64,000 nucleotides of DNA from positions 12,934 to 76,933 of the forward strand of contig JBFXGM010000027.1 of the NCBI GenBank assembly GCA_050178015.1, written 5' to 3'. Below, piece by piece: positions 35,811-44,650 of this stretch (positions are counted from its first letter, which is position 1; the number at the start of each line of letters is the position of its first letter). This stretch comes from Gaoshiqia sp050178015 (GTDB lineage: Bacteria; Bacteroidota; Bacteroidia; Bacteroidales; Prolixibacteraceae). The notes under the pieces are model-generated. The model was not told where the DNA came from and made no database searches. It worked only from the letters and a program-made list of their open reading frames with translations. A program made the position numbers and the translations under genes.

Positions 35811-36695
35811 TTATTGGAAATCGTATCCGAAGTTGCCCAGCGCGCGGTCTTTGTCGCGCCAGTCCTTGGTTACTTTCACGTATAGTTCCATGAATATTTT
35901 TTTCTGAAAGAACTCTTCCAGGTCCAGCCGGGCTTCGGTGGCTACTTTTTTCAGCGCCTTTCCCTGGTGCCCGATAATGATCCCCTTCTGGCTGTCGCGG
36001 GCCACGTGAATCACGCAACGCAGGTTCAGCAACTTTGCTTCTTCTTTAAATTCTTCCACTTCTACCTCAACCGAATAGGGCACTTCTTTTTGATAGTGCA
36101 ACAAAATCTTTTCGCGAATGATCTCGGTAACAAAAAAGCGTTCGTTACGGTCGGTCAGTTCGTCTTTGGGAAAGTAGGGCGGTCCTTCGGGCAACAGCTC
36201 GATGATCCGGTCGAAGATGGGGGCAATGTTAAACTTTTCGGTCGCTGAAATGGCAAACACGTCAGCTGCCGGAAGCAGGTTTTTCCAGTAATCGTATAAT
36301 TCAAGCACCTTTCCCTGGTTCGACAGGTCAATTTTGTTGATGAGCACCATCACCGGCGCATTCGATTTGCGGATCTTTTCCAGGTATTCGCTGTTCTTGT
36401 CGGGCTGCTCCACCACATCGGTCACATACAAAATCACATCGGCATCAATCAAGGCCGTATGCACATAGCTCATCATCGACTCCTGCAGCTTATAGTTGGG
36501 CTTCAGAATGCCCGGCGTGTCGGAATAGACAATCTGAAAATCTTCGCCGCTCACAATCCCCTTGATCCGGTGCCGAGTGGTTTGCATCTTTTTGGTAATG
36601 ATTGACAAACGCTCGCCCACCAGGGCATTCATGATGGTAGATTTCCCCACGTTGGGATTTCCAATGATATTTACAAAACCGGATTTGTGCGCCAT
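35811..36695 (-). CDS. era: GTPase Era (16S rRNA/30S maturation)
   Basis: 294 residues from MAHKSGFVNI. G1 GNPNVGKST at 12-20, G3 DTPG in the N-terminal half, G4 NKID; the C-terminal KH domain has GIIIGHQGKALKKVATEARLDLEEFF. An upstream extension of 24 codons is rejected as it lacks family similarity. Era binds the 3' end of 16S rRNA. First of the era-der pair. Confidence 0.95.
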   Translation of the reverse strand: MAHKSGFVNIIGNPNVGKSTIMNALVGERLSIITKKMQTTRHRIKGIVSGEDFQIVYSDTPGILKPNYKLQESMMSYVHTALIDADVILYVTDVVEQPDKNSEYLEKIRKSNAPVMVLINKIDLSNQGKVLELYDYWKNLLPAADVFAISATEKFNIAPIFDRIIELLPEGPPYFPKDELTDRNERFFVTEIIREKILLHYQKEVPYSVEVEVEEFKEEAKLLNLRCVIHVARDSQKGIIIGHQGKALKKVATEARLDLEEFFQKKIFMELYVKVTKDWRDKDRALGNFGYDFQ

Positions 36696-36804
36696 TTGAT
36701 TATAAATGAAGGTTTTAAAACCGGCGCAAAGATAATCAATTAATTGGAAACTTCGAGGAGGCGACAAAACTCCCTGAAAATGAAAGCTGAATTATACCTG
36801 CTGA

Positions 36805-37560
36805 TTAAAGCCGGTTTTGCAACAGCCTGTCCAGCAGCTCATCCTTGTATTTGGGCGACACCTTCAGCATGCTCCTGTCGATCGTTTCCACCAGTCCGCC
36901 ATCTGTTTTTATGTAACGCACCACACAATCGAGGTTCACCAGATGCGAGCGGTGAATCCGGCAAAAACCATGTGGCATCAACAGCTGAACAAACTCCAGC
37001 AGGGTGCGGCTAATCAATACCGACGTTCCATCCTTGTAAAACACACGGGTATAGTTGCGTTCCCCTTCGCAGCGCAGGATATCTTTTACTTTGATGATGG
37101 CAAAACCATTCATCTCGGGCAGGGCAATAATGGGGTTTACCGGGTCGTACGGCTTTCCAATCTGGTTGCGCAGGGCAAATATCTCCTGTTTGGTCTGCAA
37201 GGGCGGAATTTCACGAATGCGGTCGAGGACTGACTTCACATTTTCGGGCAACACGGGTTTCAGGATATAATCGAAAGCCGAATATTTAAAGGCCGTGATG
37301 GCATAATCGCTGTAAGAGGTGGTAAAAATCAGCCGGAAATTTACTTCCGGAAGACGGTCAATCAGATCGAAACCGGTGCCATCGGGTAATTCAATGTCCA
37401 GAAATACCAAATCGGGATTCAGTTCTTCAATCAGTTCCACCCCTTTTTCCATCGAGTCAGCTTCACCAATAATTTCAAAATCATTGTGATTTTGGCTGAC
37501 AATACGCGATAACACACGCCTGGCGAGTTGGTCGTCGTCGATTATGATTGTTTTGTACAT
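36805..37560 (-). CDS. LytTR-family response regulator
   Basis: 251 residues from MYKTIIIDDD. Receiver domain with acidic pocket Asp8-10, phospho-acceptor Asp55 (VFLDIELPDG), Thr/Ser near 81 and Lys101 (YILKPV). The C-terminal LytTR DNA-binding domain runs from about 150 with FCRIHRSHLVNLDCV near 220. Its usual partner, a 5TM/7TM or HisKA_7TM-like histidine kinase, is not adjacent, so it is an orphan here. Targets unknown; LytTR regulators bind paired imperfect direct repeats. Confidence 0.9.
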   Translation of the reverse strand: MYKTIIIDDDQLARRVLSRIVSQNHNDFEIIGEADSMEKGVELIEELNPDLVFLDIELPDGTGFDLIDRLPEVNFRLIFTTSYSDYAITAFKYSAFDYILKPVLPENVKSVLDRIREIPPLQTKQEIFALRNQIGKPYDPVNPIIALPEMNGFAIIKVKDILRCEGERNYTRVFYKDGTSVLISRTLLEFVQLLMPHGFCRIHRSHLVNLDCVVRYIKTDGGLVETIDRSMLKVSPKYKDELLDRLLQNRL

Positions 37561-37690
37561 ACCACCTTTTCTATTTCCGGCATCTAAACTAGTAAAATTT
37601 TGGCAGCCATCGCCATGTGTTGATAAATTCCTGAACAAGAGTTCCTTTCTTTACTTATCGGCTTATGGCCAAAAATCGGGCGAATATCGT

Positions 37691-37698
37691 TATTTTTG
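37691..37698 (+). promoter_or_regulatory. -7 box (TATTTTTG) of tsaB
   Basis: Exact TAnnTTTG 17 bp before the ATG at 37716; supports that start over an in-frame ATG at 37665. Confidence 0.5.
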
Positions 37699-37715
37699 TC
37701 CTCAAAATAACCACG

Positions 37716-38435
37716 ATGGCATTTATTTTAAACCTGGAATCTTCCACCGAAATTTGCAGTGTAGCCTTATCGCGCCATGGGCAACCGGTTGATTTTATGG
37801 AAAGTGACGAAGGGCAAAACCACGCCCGTTTACTGAGTGTTTTTGCTCAGGAACTGATGCAACGCAACCAACTCAAGTTCGACCAACTGGACGCGGTAGC
37901 GGTAAGCAGCGGCCCCGGCTCGTACACCGGCTTACGGATTGGCGTTTCGCTGGCCAAGGGCATTTGCTATGCCAACCAGATCCCGCTGATTGCTATCAGT
38001 CCGTTGCAGGCGATGAGCGCCCATGTGCTGGCGCAACGCCAGGCGCTGGGTCTCCCGGATAGCCATGAGCTGGTGTTGTGCCCCATGATCGATGCACGCC
38101 GCATGGAAGTTTATACCGCCCGGTTCAACGAGCGGCTGGAAGAGATTCACCCTGTATCGGCCGAAATAATTGATGAGGGCATCTTCTGCGAAATCGGGCA
38201 CCAAATACCTGTGGTATATTTTGGGAACGGAGCGGCCAAATGCCAACCGGTAGTGAACCGCCCGAATACCTGGTTTGTTGATGACATACGAACTTCGGCA
38301 CAGTTTATGTGTAGCTTGTCGCACAAAGCTTATGAAAACAAGGTTTTTGAAGACCTGGCCTATTATGAGCCTTTCTACCTGAAAGATTTCATCGCCGGTA
38401 TTTCACAGAAAAACCTGTTAAAGCCATCACATTAA
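37716..38435 (+). CDS. tsaB: tRNA t6A biosynthesis protein TsaB
   Basis: ASKHA-fold partner of TsaD needed for N6-threonylcarbamoyladenosine on ANN-decoding tRNAs. 239 residues. N-terminal LNLESSTEICSVAL and the GPGSYTGLRIGVSLAKGI motif around residue 70 are diagnostic. Start chosen after the -7 box. It is followed after 12 bp by the DUF3108 gene, on the same strand. Confidence 0.93.
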   Translation: MAFILNLESSTEICSVALSRHGQPVDFMESDEGQNHARLLSVFAQELMQRNQLKFDQLDAVAVSSGPGSYTGLRIGVSLAKGICYANQIPLIAISPLQAMSAHVLAQRQALGLPDSHELVLCPMIDARRMEVYTARFNERLEEIHPVSAEIIDEGIFCEIGHQIPVVYFGNGAAKCQPVVNRPNTWFVDDIRTSAQFMCSLSHKAYENKVFEDLAYYEPFYLKDFIAGISQKNLLKPSH

Positions 38436-38447
38436 ACAAAATAACAG

Positions 38448-39182
38448 ATGAAGAAAATTTTCATACTCCTACTTGCCTTTGCTGCCGTGGGGGCCACGGC
38501 ACAACCCATCGAAAAGCTCGAATACAACCTTCGTTACAGTTTTATCCGCGGAGGCAAAGCGGTACTGCAAGCCAACGAAACCACGTACGATGATCAAAAA
38601 GCCATTCACTACCACCTGGAAGGAAACACGGTAGGCCTGGCCGACAAACTCTTTAGCGTACACGACATCTATGAAAGTTTCATTAATCCGGATACTTTTC
38701 TTCCTTACAAGGCCATCCGGAACGTGAAAGAAAGGCGCTATCGCTATTATAACGAGGTTTTCTTCTTTAACGACAATGATTCCATATTCAGCCAGCGTTC
38801 GGGCGGACGGAATGTGCCCCACAACCTGGTTGATTTTCTGGGGGCCTTTTTCTACCTGAGGCATAACCATTACCTGGACCGGCTCGACTTTGGCGAAGAA
38901 TTTACCATCCCGGTCTTTCATGCCGACAAGCATTTTATGATGACGGCCAAATACCTGGGTACCGAAAAAATAAAATCGGAAATGGGCGAAAAGGAATGTC
39001 ACGTGCTGGCTCCCCGCGTGGACAAGGGAAAACTGCTGAAACGCTCGGACGGTCTTAAATTCTACATCACCAAAGATGCCGACCGGATCCCCCTGCTGTT
39101 GGAGTTTGACATGAACGTAGGCTCCCTGAAATGCGAACTTTACAGCTACGAGAAACGAGGCGTTCAGCAAATAAAGAAATAG
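38448..39182 (+). CDS. DUF3108 protein, secreted
   Basis: 244 residues. Signal peptide about 1-18 (MKKIFILLLAFAAVGATA). The mature part has the DUF3108 pattern (LEYNLRYSFIRGGKAVL, YRYYNEVFFF) and is rich in beta strands. Family function is not established; periplasmic or outer-membrane lipid-related roles have been suggested for it only from fold. It follows tsaB closely and precedes efp by 110 bp. Confidence 0.8.
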   Translation: MKKIFILLLAFAAVGATAQPIEKLEYNLRYSFIRGGKAVLQANETTYDDQKAIHYHLEGNTVGLADKLFSVHDIYESFINPDTFLPYKAIRNVKERRYRYYNEVFFFNDNDSIFSQRSGGRNVPHNLVDFLGAFFYLRHNHYLDRLDFGEEFTIPVFHADKHFMMTAKYLGTEKIKSEMGEKECHVLAPRVDKGKLLKRSDGLKFYITKDADRIPLLLEFDMNVGSLKCELYSYEKRGVQQIKK

Positions 39183-39247
39183 CAACACTCTGAAAGATAG
39201 CTGCTTGAATTTTGAATATTACTGCTTTTTAATTGCCTTTATTTTTC

Positions 39248-39255
39248 TATTTTTG
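39248..39255 (+). promoter_or_regulatory. -7 box (TATTTTTG) of efp
   Basis: Exact TAnnTTTG, 36 bp before the efp ATG. A clear -33 TTG at ideal spacing is not seen. Confidence 0.5.
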
Positions 39256-39291
39256 CACAAAATTTTGAAAAACTAAAAACAAAGTCCCAAT

Positions 39292-39861
39292 ATGGCAACT
39301 ACAGCAGATTTTAAAATCGGAATGACGATAGAGTACAACGATCAACTCTATACGATTATCCAGTTTCAGCACGTAAAACCCGGTAAAGGCGCCGCGTTTG
39401 TGCGTACCAAACTGAAAAATGTAAAAACCGGCAAGGTGATCGAAAACACCTTCAACTCGGGAGTAAAAGTAAACACGGTACGTGTGGAACGTCGTCCTTA
39501 CCAATACTTGTACAAAGACGACATGGGCTTCAACTTCATGCACACCGAAACATTCGAGCAGGTTTCCATCCCGGAAGGCCTGATCGAGAATGCCGACCTG
39601 ATGAAAGAAGGCCAAGTCATTGAAATTAACTTTCATGCTGAGCTTGAAACTCCGCTGACCGCCGAGTTGCCCCCCTTTGTTGAACTGGAAGTAACCGAAA
39701 CAATCCAGGGTGAAAAAGGAAACACCGCCAGCTCAACCGCCCTGAAGCCGGCAACGCTGGAAACCGGCGCCGAAATCATGGTCCCGATGTTTATCCAGGC
39801 TGGTGAAGTTTTAAAAATCGATACCCGCGACCGCTCGTACAACGAACGCGTAAAGAAATAA
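39292..39861 (+). CDS. efp: Elongation factor P
   Basis: Binds between P and E sites and rescues ribosomes stalled on polyproline. 189 residues, three beta-barrel domains. The loop that reaches the peptidyl-transferase centre is KPGKGAAF with Lys32 at its tip, so it is of the lysine-tip class. No EpmA/EpmB/EarP modification gene is recognisable in this window, although a KamA relative is 20 kb away. Terminator follows. Confidence 0.96.
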   Translation: MATTADFKIGMTIEYNDQLYTIIQFQHVKPGKGAAFVRTKLKNVKTGKVIENTFNSGVKVNTVRVERRPYQYLYKDDMGFNFMHTETFEQVSIPEGLIENADLMKEGQVIEINFHAELETPLTAELPPFVELEVTETIQGEKGNTASSTALKPATLETGAEIMVPMFIQAGEVLKIDTRDRSYNERVKK

Positions 39862-39884
39862 GCAAAACCAAACAGACAGAAAAG

Positions 39885-39907
39885 GCTCCCATTCGGGAGC
39901 TTTTTTT
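39885..39907 (+). terminator. Terminator of efp
   Basis: GCTCCC, loop ATTC, GGGAGC, then seven T, 23 bp after the efp stop and before the convergent ligase gene. Confidence 0.92.
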
Positions 39908-39948
39908 GTTTCCGGACTTCCCCTCCCCGCAACCGGCCAGCTTTGATT

Positions 39949-41403
39949 TTATGGTTCCTGTTGCATCAGCCAAACAGCTTCCTTCCGGGTACGCAGGTCA
40001 ATCATCACCACCAGAGCGATAAAGCCCCAAACCGGAACAGCCGCCTTGTCGGTATCCAAAAAATTGTTCAGAAAACCGTGCGTAAAGTACGTGACCAATC
40101 CCAAGATCACCGATAGCAGCAACAACCGCTCTTCGGGCGATTTCGTCCGGGTAAAAGCTCGCAGGGCAACAGTAAATACTACGCCCAGCAACACCAGGAT
40201 GCTAATTAACCCCAACAATCCCGATTCGGCCAGCGGCCCCAGGTATTCGCTGTGGGCATTGCCCGCATCTGCCGAGTTGGTACTGATGATGGTCCGTTGT
40301 TTCGTCAACTGAAAGGGTGCGTACTGAAACATGTACGTCCCCGGCCCCCAGCCAAACACCGGCTTTTCGGCAAACATACGCACGGCACAGCTCCAGCGGT
40401 TGATGCGTTCCAGGTTCGACGCATCTGTGGTCACGTTCGTCATGGATGACACATGGCCCGCCAGGTCGGCGGATGAATCCTGCTTGTTGCGTTCGAGCAA
40501 TTGCAGGATTTGTCCCTGAAAGACAAACACCGCTCCGATGAGAAGAACAAAAGAAAGGAACAGGCTGCGAAAGCGGATCTTCAGCCTGATGAACAACCAA
40601 ACAACTAAGGCCGCCAGCAGGCTCAGCCAGGCTGCCCGGGTGTACGACAACACCAGCGCCAACGAGAACAATACCAGCGCCACACCGGCCAACGAACGGT
40701 AGCGCAAGCGGAAGCTCCGGTGAAACACGACAAGGATCAGGAACGGAACAAAAAAAGCCAGCATCGCGCCATAGGAGGTGTGGTCGGTGTAAAACGGGTT
40801 CATCACAAAATGGCCGGCCTCGCGGTTGCCCAACCCAAACCCGACATGCCGGTACCAGGCATAAAAGATCACGATCACAAACGCTGAAATATACAGACCG
40901 GCAAAGCGATAAAATTGGTTTTCACGCCGGAAAAGTTCAATAGCCAGAAAATAACAGGAAGCGATGAACCAGAGCTTGGCCAGCCAAAACTTGAAAGAAA
41001 CCAACGGCATGGTGCTGGTGAAACAGGCCACCAGTAACCAGCCCAGGTAACCGTACAGAGCGAAGCTCACCGGGTGTTTCAGGATGGCAGGGTCGAAGCC
41101 GCGATGATAGGCCAGCTTGAATACAAACAGGATGAGCATCCCGAAAAGGAGCGGCTCGGTGGGCAGGTTCAGGTCGAACGGCAGACCGTGTGCCAGCTCG
41201 TGCAACGGCACCGAAAGAGGCGTAAAAAAAGCGACAGCCAGCAACAACCCATCCATGCGGGCAACCGCCAGCCAGGAAAAAACAAAAACAACGGGAAGCA
41301 AAGCAGCCAGCAGCGTTTCTTTTACGGCCAGAAAGTAAAAATTGACCAGCAGAAACAGCGCGGACACACTGTAAAACCAGATTATGTGGGAACGTTCAGG
41401 CAC
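39949..41403 (-). CDS. O-antigen ligase/polymerase family membrane protein (Wzy_C)
   Basis: 484 residues, about 12 transmembrane helices, with a large loop in the second half containing RINRWSCAVRMFAEKPVFGWGPGTY and NAHSEYLGPLAESGLLG, the Wzy_C/WaaL signature region. Such proteins polymerise or ligate polysaccharide at the periplasmic face of the inner membrane. It is 2 bp downstream of the Wzz-like gene, so the two probably act on the same surface glycan. Confidence 0.87.
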   Translation of the reverse strand: MPERSHIIWFYSVSALFLLVNFYFLAVKETLLAALLPVVFVFSWLAVARMDGLLLAVAFFTPLSVPLHELAHGLPFDLNLPTEPLLFGMLILFVFKLAYHRGFDPAILKHPVSFALYGYLGWLLVACFTSTMPLVSFKFWLAKLWFIASCYFLAIELFRRENQFYRFAGLYISAFVIVIFYAWYRHVGFGLGNREAGHFVMNPFYTDHTSYGAMLAFFVPFLILVVFHRSFRLRYRSLAGVALVLFSLALVLSYTRAAWLSLLAALVVWLFIRLKIRFRSLFLSFVLLIGAVFVFQGQILQLLERNKQDSSADLAGHVSSMTNVTTDASNLERINRWSCAVRMFAEKPVFGWGPGTYMFQYAPFQLTKQRTIISTNSADAGNAHSEYLGPLAESGLLGLISILVLLGVVFTVALRAFTRTKSPEERLLLLSVILGLVTYFTHGFLNNFLDTDKAAVPVWGFIALVVMIDLRTRKEAVWLMQQEP

Positions 41404-41405
41404 GG

Positions 41406-42365
41406 TCAGGCCGGTTTTTGATGATTCCTGGCCCCTTCCAACAACAAGATGATAAACATAGCCATGAATTCTGCGGCCATAAAACTAATCAGGACAATCA
41501 ACCAGCGGATGGGCCAGGCTTTTTTGTCGGCCGGGAATGGTTCCTCCGCGACCATGGTGTAGCTTTCCGTCAAATTTGCCAGCCTCAGGGTTTTGTCGAG
41601 CAAGCTGCTGATGGTGTCGCGCCGGGATTCCAGCGCCCGCATCTCGCCTTCGTACCGGTGAAATTCGCCCCCTTTTTCGGCCAGGTTATCCAGTTTTTGT
41701 TGAATATCACTTATCGCCCGCGGGGAGGCGCCGCGTGCCAAAGCATCGGTATAGCCCAGTGTAAGCTGCTGAGTTTGGCTTTCATAGTCCAACAAGCCGT
41801 ACGTTTTACGCAGGGTTTCCATTTGGGTCGACAGCGAGTCGATGGCGGAACGTTTTCGCTCCAGATCACGGGCATACGAGTTGGCCCGTTCCACATACTT
41901 CTGCCTGTTCTGGGCCACCATTTTCCGGTTGTAAAAAGCGATCAACGAATCCACCATGCTGCAGGCCGTTTGCGGATCAGCATCCAGCACGGTCAGTTCA
42001 ACAGTTTCGTATGTCGTTTTTTTACAGGAGACATGGTCATCATACTCCCGCAATACCTTCGTTTGAAAATGAGGTTCTTCCGGATCCACCCGATACCGGG
42101 CAGCCAAATCAAACGCGCTGATCATCTGCCGTTTAATGTCGTTTGAATTGATGATCTCCAGCAACTGTTCACTGCGCGATTCTTCCGAAAACGAGCGTGT
42201 ATTGATTGGGTACAAGCGTGCTGTCGATCGGTATAGCGGCGTGAGAAAATAAGGCGATGAAAACAAAGCAGCCAGCAACACGGCAAGCAGCCCAATAACG
42301 GCCAGGTGAACTTTCCACTTCCACACGACTGCGACCAGCGATTGGTTGTTAAACAGGTTTTGCAT
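41406..42365 (-). CDS. Wzz-like polysaccharide chain-length/export protein
   Basis: 319 residues from MQNLFNNQ (the open frame continues 24 codons further up toward tyrS). N-terminal transmembrane helix about 19-38 followed by the Wzz-type LTPLYRSTARLYP, a long coiled-coil region about 130-260 and a C-terminal helix about 290-312. It is a polysaccharide co-polymerase without a tyrosine-kinase domain. It shares a transcript with the ligase gene and probably with tyrS, 72 bp upstream. Confidence 0.85.
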   Translation of the reverse strand: MQNLFNNQSLVAVVWKWKVHLAVIGLLAVLLAALFSSPYFLTPLYRSTARLYPINTRSFSEESRSEQLLEIINSNDIKRQMISAFDLAARYRVDPEEPHFQTKVLREYDDHVSCKKTTYETVELTVLDADPQTACSMVDSLIAFYNRKMVAQNRQKYVERANSYARDLERKRSAIDSLSTQMETLRKTYGLLDYESQTQQLTLGYTDALARGASPRAISDIQQKLDNLAEKGGEFHRYEGEMRALESRRDTISSLLDKTLRLANLTESYTMVAEEPFPADKKAWPIRWLIVLISFMAAEFMAMFIILLLEGARNHQKPA

Positions 42366-42437
42366 AAGGCAGGCTTCAGGTTTGGTTGGTTGGCAACAAG
42401 CAAGCCCCAGCCGGAACCAGGACTTGCCGTCAGACAT

Positions 42438-43730
42438 TTATTCGGCAATCAGCAGAAAATAATTTTTCTTGCCTTTTTGTACCAACAGGTATTTTCCGCC
42501 AATCAAGTAGTCAGCAGTCACCACCAGTTCCTGGTCGCCAATCTTATCTTTGTTGATGCTCAAGCCATTTCCTTTTATGGTACGGCGCAATTCGCCTTTC
42601 GACGGGAAAACCGCCGTATGGTCGGCCAACAGGTCCACCACATGTACACCGGCTTCGAGGGCTGTTTTGGCCACTGTAAATTGAGGAACACCCTCAAAAA
42701 CCGACAGGAAAGTGGCTTCATCCAACTTACGGAGCGTTTCGGCAGTTCCGCTGCCAAACAGGATTTGCGAGGCTTCCACCGCCATATCATAGTCGGCACG
42801 CGAATGCACCATCACCGTCACCTCTTCGGCCAGTTTCTTCTGCAACTCGCGCAGGTGGGGCGCTTCCTGATGCTTGGCCACCAGCTGTTCCACTTCGTCC
42901 TGGTTCAGCAAGGTGAATATTTTGATGTACCGTTCGGCATCCTCATCCGAAGTATTCAGCCAAAACTGGTAGAATTTGTAGGGCGAAGTGAGTTTGGCAT
43001 CCAGCCACACGTTGCCCGACTCGGTTTTACCGAATTTGGTGCCGTCGGCTTTGGTGATCAGCGGACAGGTGAGCGCGAACGCTTCCCCACCCTCTTTGCG
43101 GCGGATTAGTTCGGTGCCCGTGGTAATGTTTCCCCATTGGTCGGAACCGCCCATTTGCAGCTTGCAGCCTTTGGTGCGGTACAGGTGAAGGAAGTCGGTC
43201 CCTTGCACCAGCTGGTACGAAAACTCGGTGAACGACATCCCTGTTTTGGCCTCTTCGCCCAGGCGCTTTTTCACGCTGTCCTTCGACATCATGTAATTCA
43301 CCGTGATGTGCTTCCCAATGTCGCGGATAAAATCCAGGAAACTGTATTCCTTCATCCAGTCGTAATTATTCACCAGCTCGGCAGCGTTCGGGGCATCCGA
43401 CTCAAAGTCGAGGAAGCGGGCCAGCTGCGCTTTCAAGCAGGCCTCATTATGGCGAAGGGTAGTCTCGTCGAGCAGGTTGCGTTCCTGCGATTTCCCCGAG
43501 GGGTCGCCAATCATACCGGTAGCGCCACCCACCAGCGCGATGGGTTTGTGCCCGGCCAACTGAAAATGCTTCAACATCATCACGCCTACCAGGTGGCCAA
43601 TATGCAGTGAGTCCGCAGTCGGGTCAATCCCGACATAGGCTGTAGTTATTTCTTTATCCAATTGTTCTTTTGTTCCCGGCATGATGTCGTGGATCATGCC
43701 CCTCCAGCCAAGTTCGTCAACAAAATTCAT
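42438..43730 (-). CDS. tyrS: Tyrosyl-tRNA synthetase
   Basis: Class I aminoacyl-tRNA synthetase, 430 residues. HIGH motif at 43-46 (SLHIGHLVG), GSDQWGNI near 195-202 for tyrosine binding, KFGKT at 232-236 as the KMSKS equivalent, and a C-terminal S4 domain from about 365. Charges tRNA-Tyr. It is the first gene upstream of the Wzz-like and ligase genes on the minus strand. Confidence 0.96.
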   Translation of the reverse strand: MNFVDELGWRGMIHDIMPGTKEQLDKEITTAYVGIDPTADSLHIGHLVGVMMLKHFQLAGHKPIALVGGATGMIGDPSGKSQERNLLDETTLRHNEACLKAQLARFLDFESDAPNAAELVNNYDWMKEYSFLDFIRDIGKHITVNYMMSKDSVKKRLGEEAKTGMSFTEFSYQLVQGTDFLHLYRTKGCKLQMGGSDQWGNITTGTELIRRKEGGEAFALTCPLITKADGTKFGKTESGNVWLDAKLTSPYKFYQFWLNTSDEDAERYIKIFTLLNQDEVEQLVAKHQEAPHLRELQKKLAEEVTVMVHSRADYDMAVEASQILFGSGTAETLRKLDEATFLSVFEGVPQFTVAKTALEAGVHVVDLLADHTAVFPSKGELRRTIKGNGLSINKDKIGDQELVVTADYLIGGKYLLVQKGKKNYFLLIAE

Positions 43731-43852
43731 GTGTTTCTATTTGAGTTAATTCAGATCCGGTTCCGGTTAAAATGGCCGTCTTCCCGTTGAAAAGGTTGAG
43801 CAACAGGCCACCGCTTCCGGTAAGTTGCGGCAAAGATATAAATTACTTATTT

Positions 43853-44392
43853 CTAAGCCACCTTTTCCGTTTCATCGGAGCGGTTTTCCTTAAGCGGCAA
43901 ACCAGCTTCATCCCAAAAATTTAAGAACGGCAGCAAAGTAGGCACCAGGCTTTTCAGCGGCTCATACACCCGTGAGGCTTCTTTGTCTTCCTGCGGGATC
44001 AGGTGCGAACGTTCGTCAACCTGGTCAAAAATAACCAGCAGGATACTTAGAATGACAGCTGTTTTCACAATCCCGAACAGGAGCCCGGCCAGGTGATTGA
44101 TAAACCCCAGGGCCAGGGCCTGAGCAAGGTGGTCGAGTGCGTTGCCCAGAATATGAACAACCACAACAATCAGGATGAAGGTGATGAAAAACGCGATCAA
44201 GCCCAAATGTTCCGGCTGATAATCAAATGTTTCGCGGATATAGCCCGCGGTAAAGTGAGAAAAATGGATGGCGCCCCACACCCCGAGCACCAGGGCAGCC
44301 AGCGAGGCCAACTCAACAATGAAGCCCTTGCTAAAGCCGCGAAAAGCCGCGATAACGAGCAGGATACCCAGAATAATGTCAATGTAATTCAT
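43853..44392 (-). CDS. CvpA-family membrane protein
   Basis: 179 residues with four hydrophobic segments. The N-terminal MNYIDIILGILLVIAAFRGFSKGFI is the CvpA family start. Named for colicin V production in E. coli; in general its role is envelope homeostasis, not fully defined. It is 122 bp upstream of tyrS on the same strand and divergent from the GH3 gene. Confidence 0.9.
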   Translation of the reverse strand: MNYIDIILGILLVIAAFRGFSKGFIVELASLAALVLGVWGAIHFSHFTAGYIRETFDYQPEHLGLIAFFITFILIVVVVHILGNALDHLAQALALGFINHLAGLLFGIVKTAVILSILLVIFDQVDERSHLIPQEDKEASRVYEPLKSLVPTLLPFLNFWDEAGLPLKENRSDETEKVA

Positions 44393-44650
44393 ATGTATGC
44401 AGCAACTTAAAATATTTTTTCAAAATCCGGTACAGCCAGTCTCCGATCCTGACCATCCTCGCGCTCCCCGACCGTAAAAAGCCAGACTGAAATCGCTGTC
44501 CGGCTTACAACGAGTAAAAGTAAAAAATATTTCCCGCATCCCTCGCCGGAAGTGATTCTGCCTGCCATTTTGTGAAATTTTCAAAAATAGAAGCTGCCAT
44601 TTGTCCGAAAACACTAATTTCGTTGAATCTGAAAAAAACAAAACACCGCC

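Noticed and set aside
18857..39861. KamA-like protein as the EF-P modification enzyme (EpmB)
   Set aside because: EF-P Lys32 is compatible, but no EpmA relative is present, the genes are 19 kb apart, and the protein is longer and closer to KamA in pattern. Not supported.
39949..42365. A full O-antigen or capsule cluster
   Set aside because: Only the ligase-like and Wzz-like genes are present; there are no glycosyltransferases, flippase or sugar-nucleotide genes.
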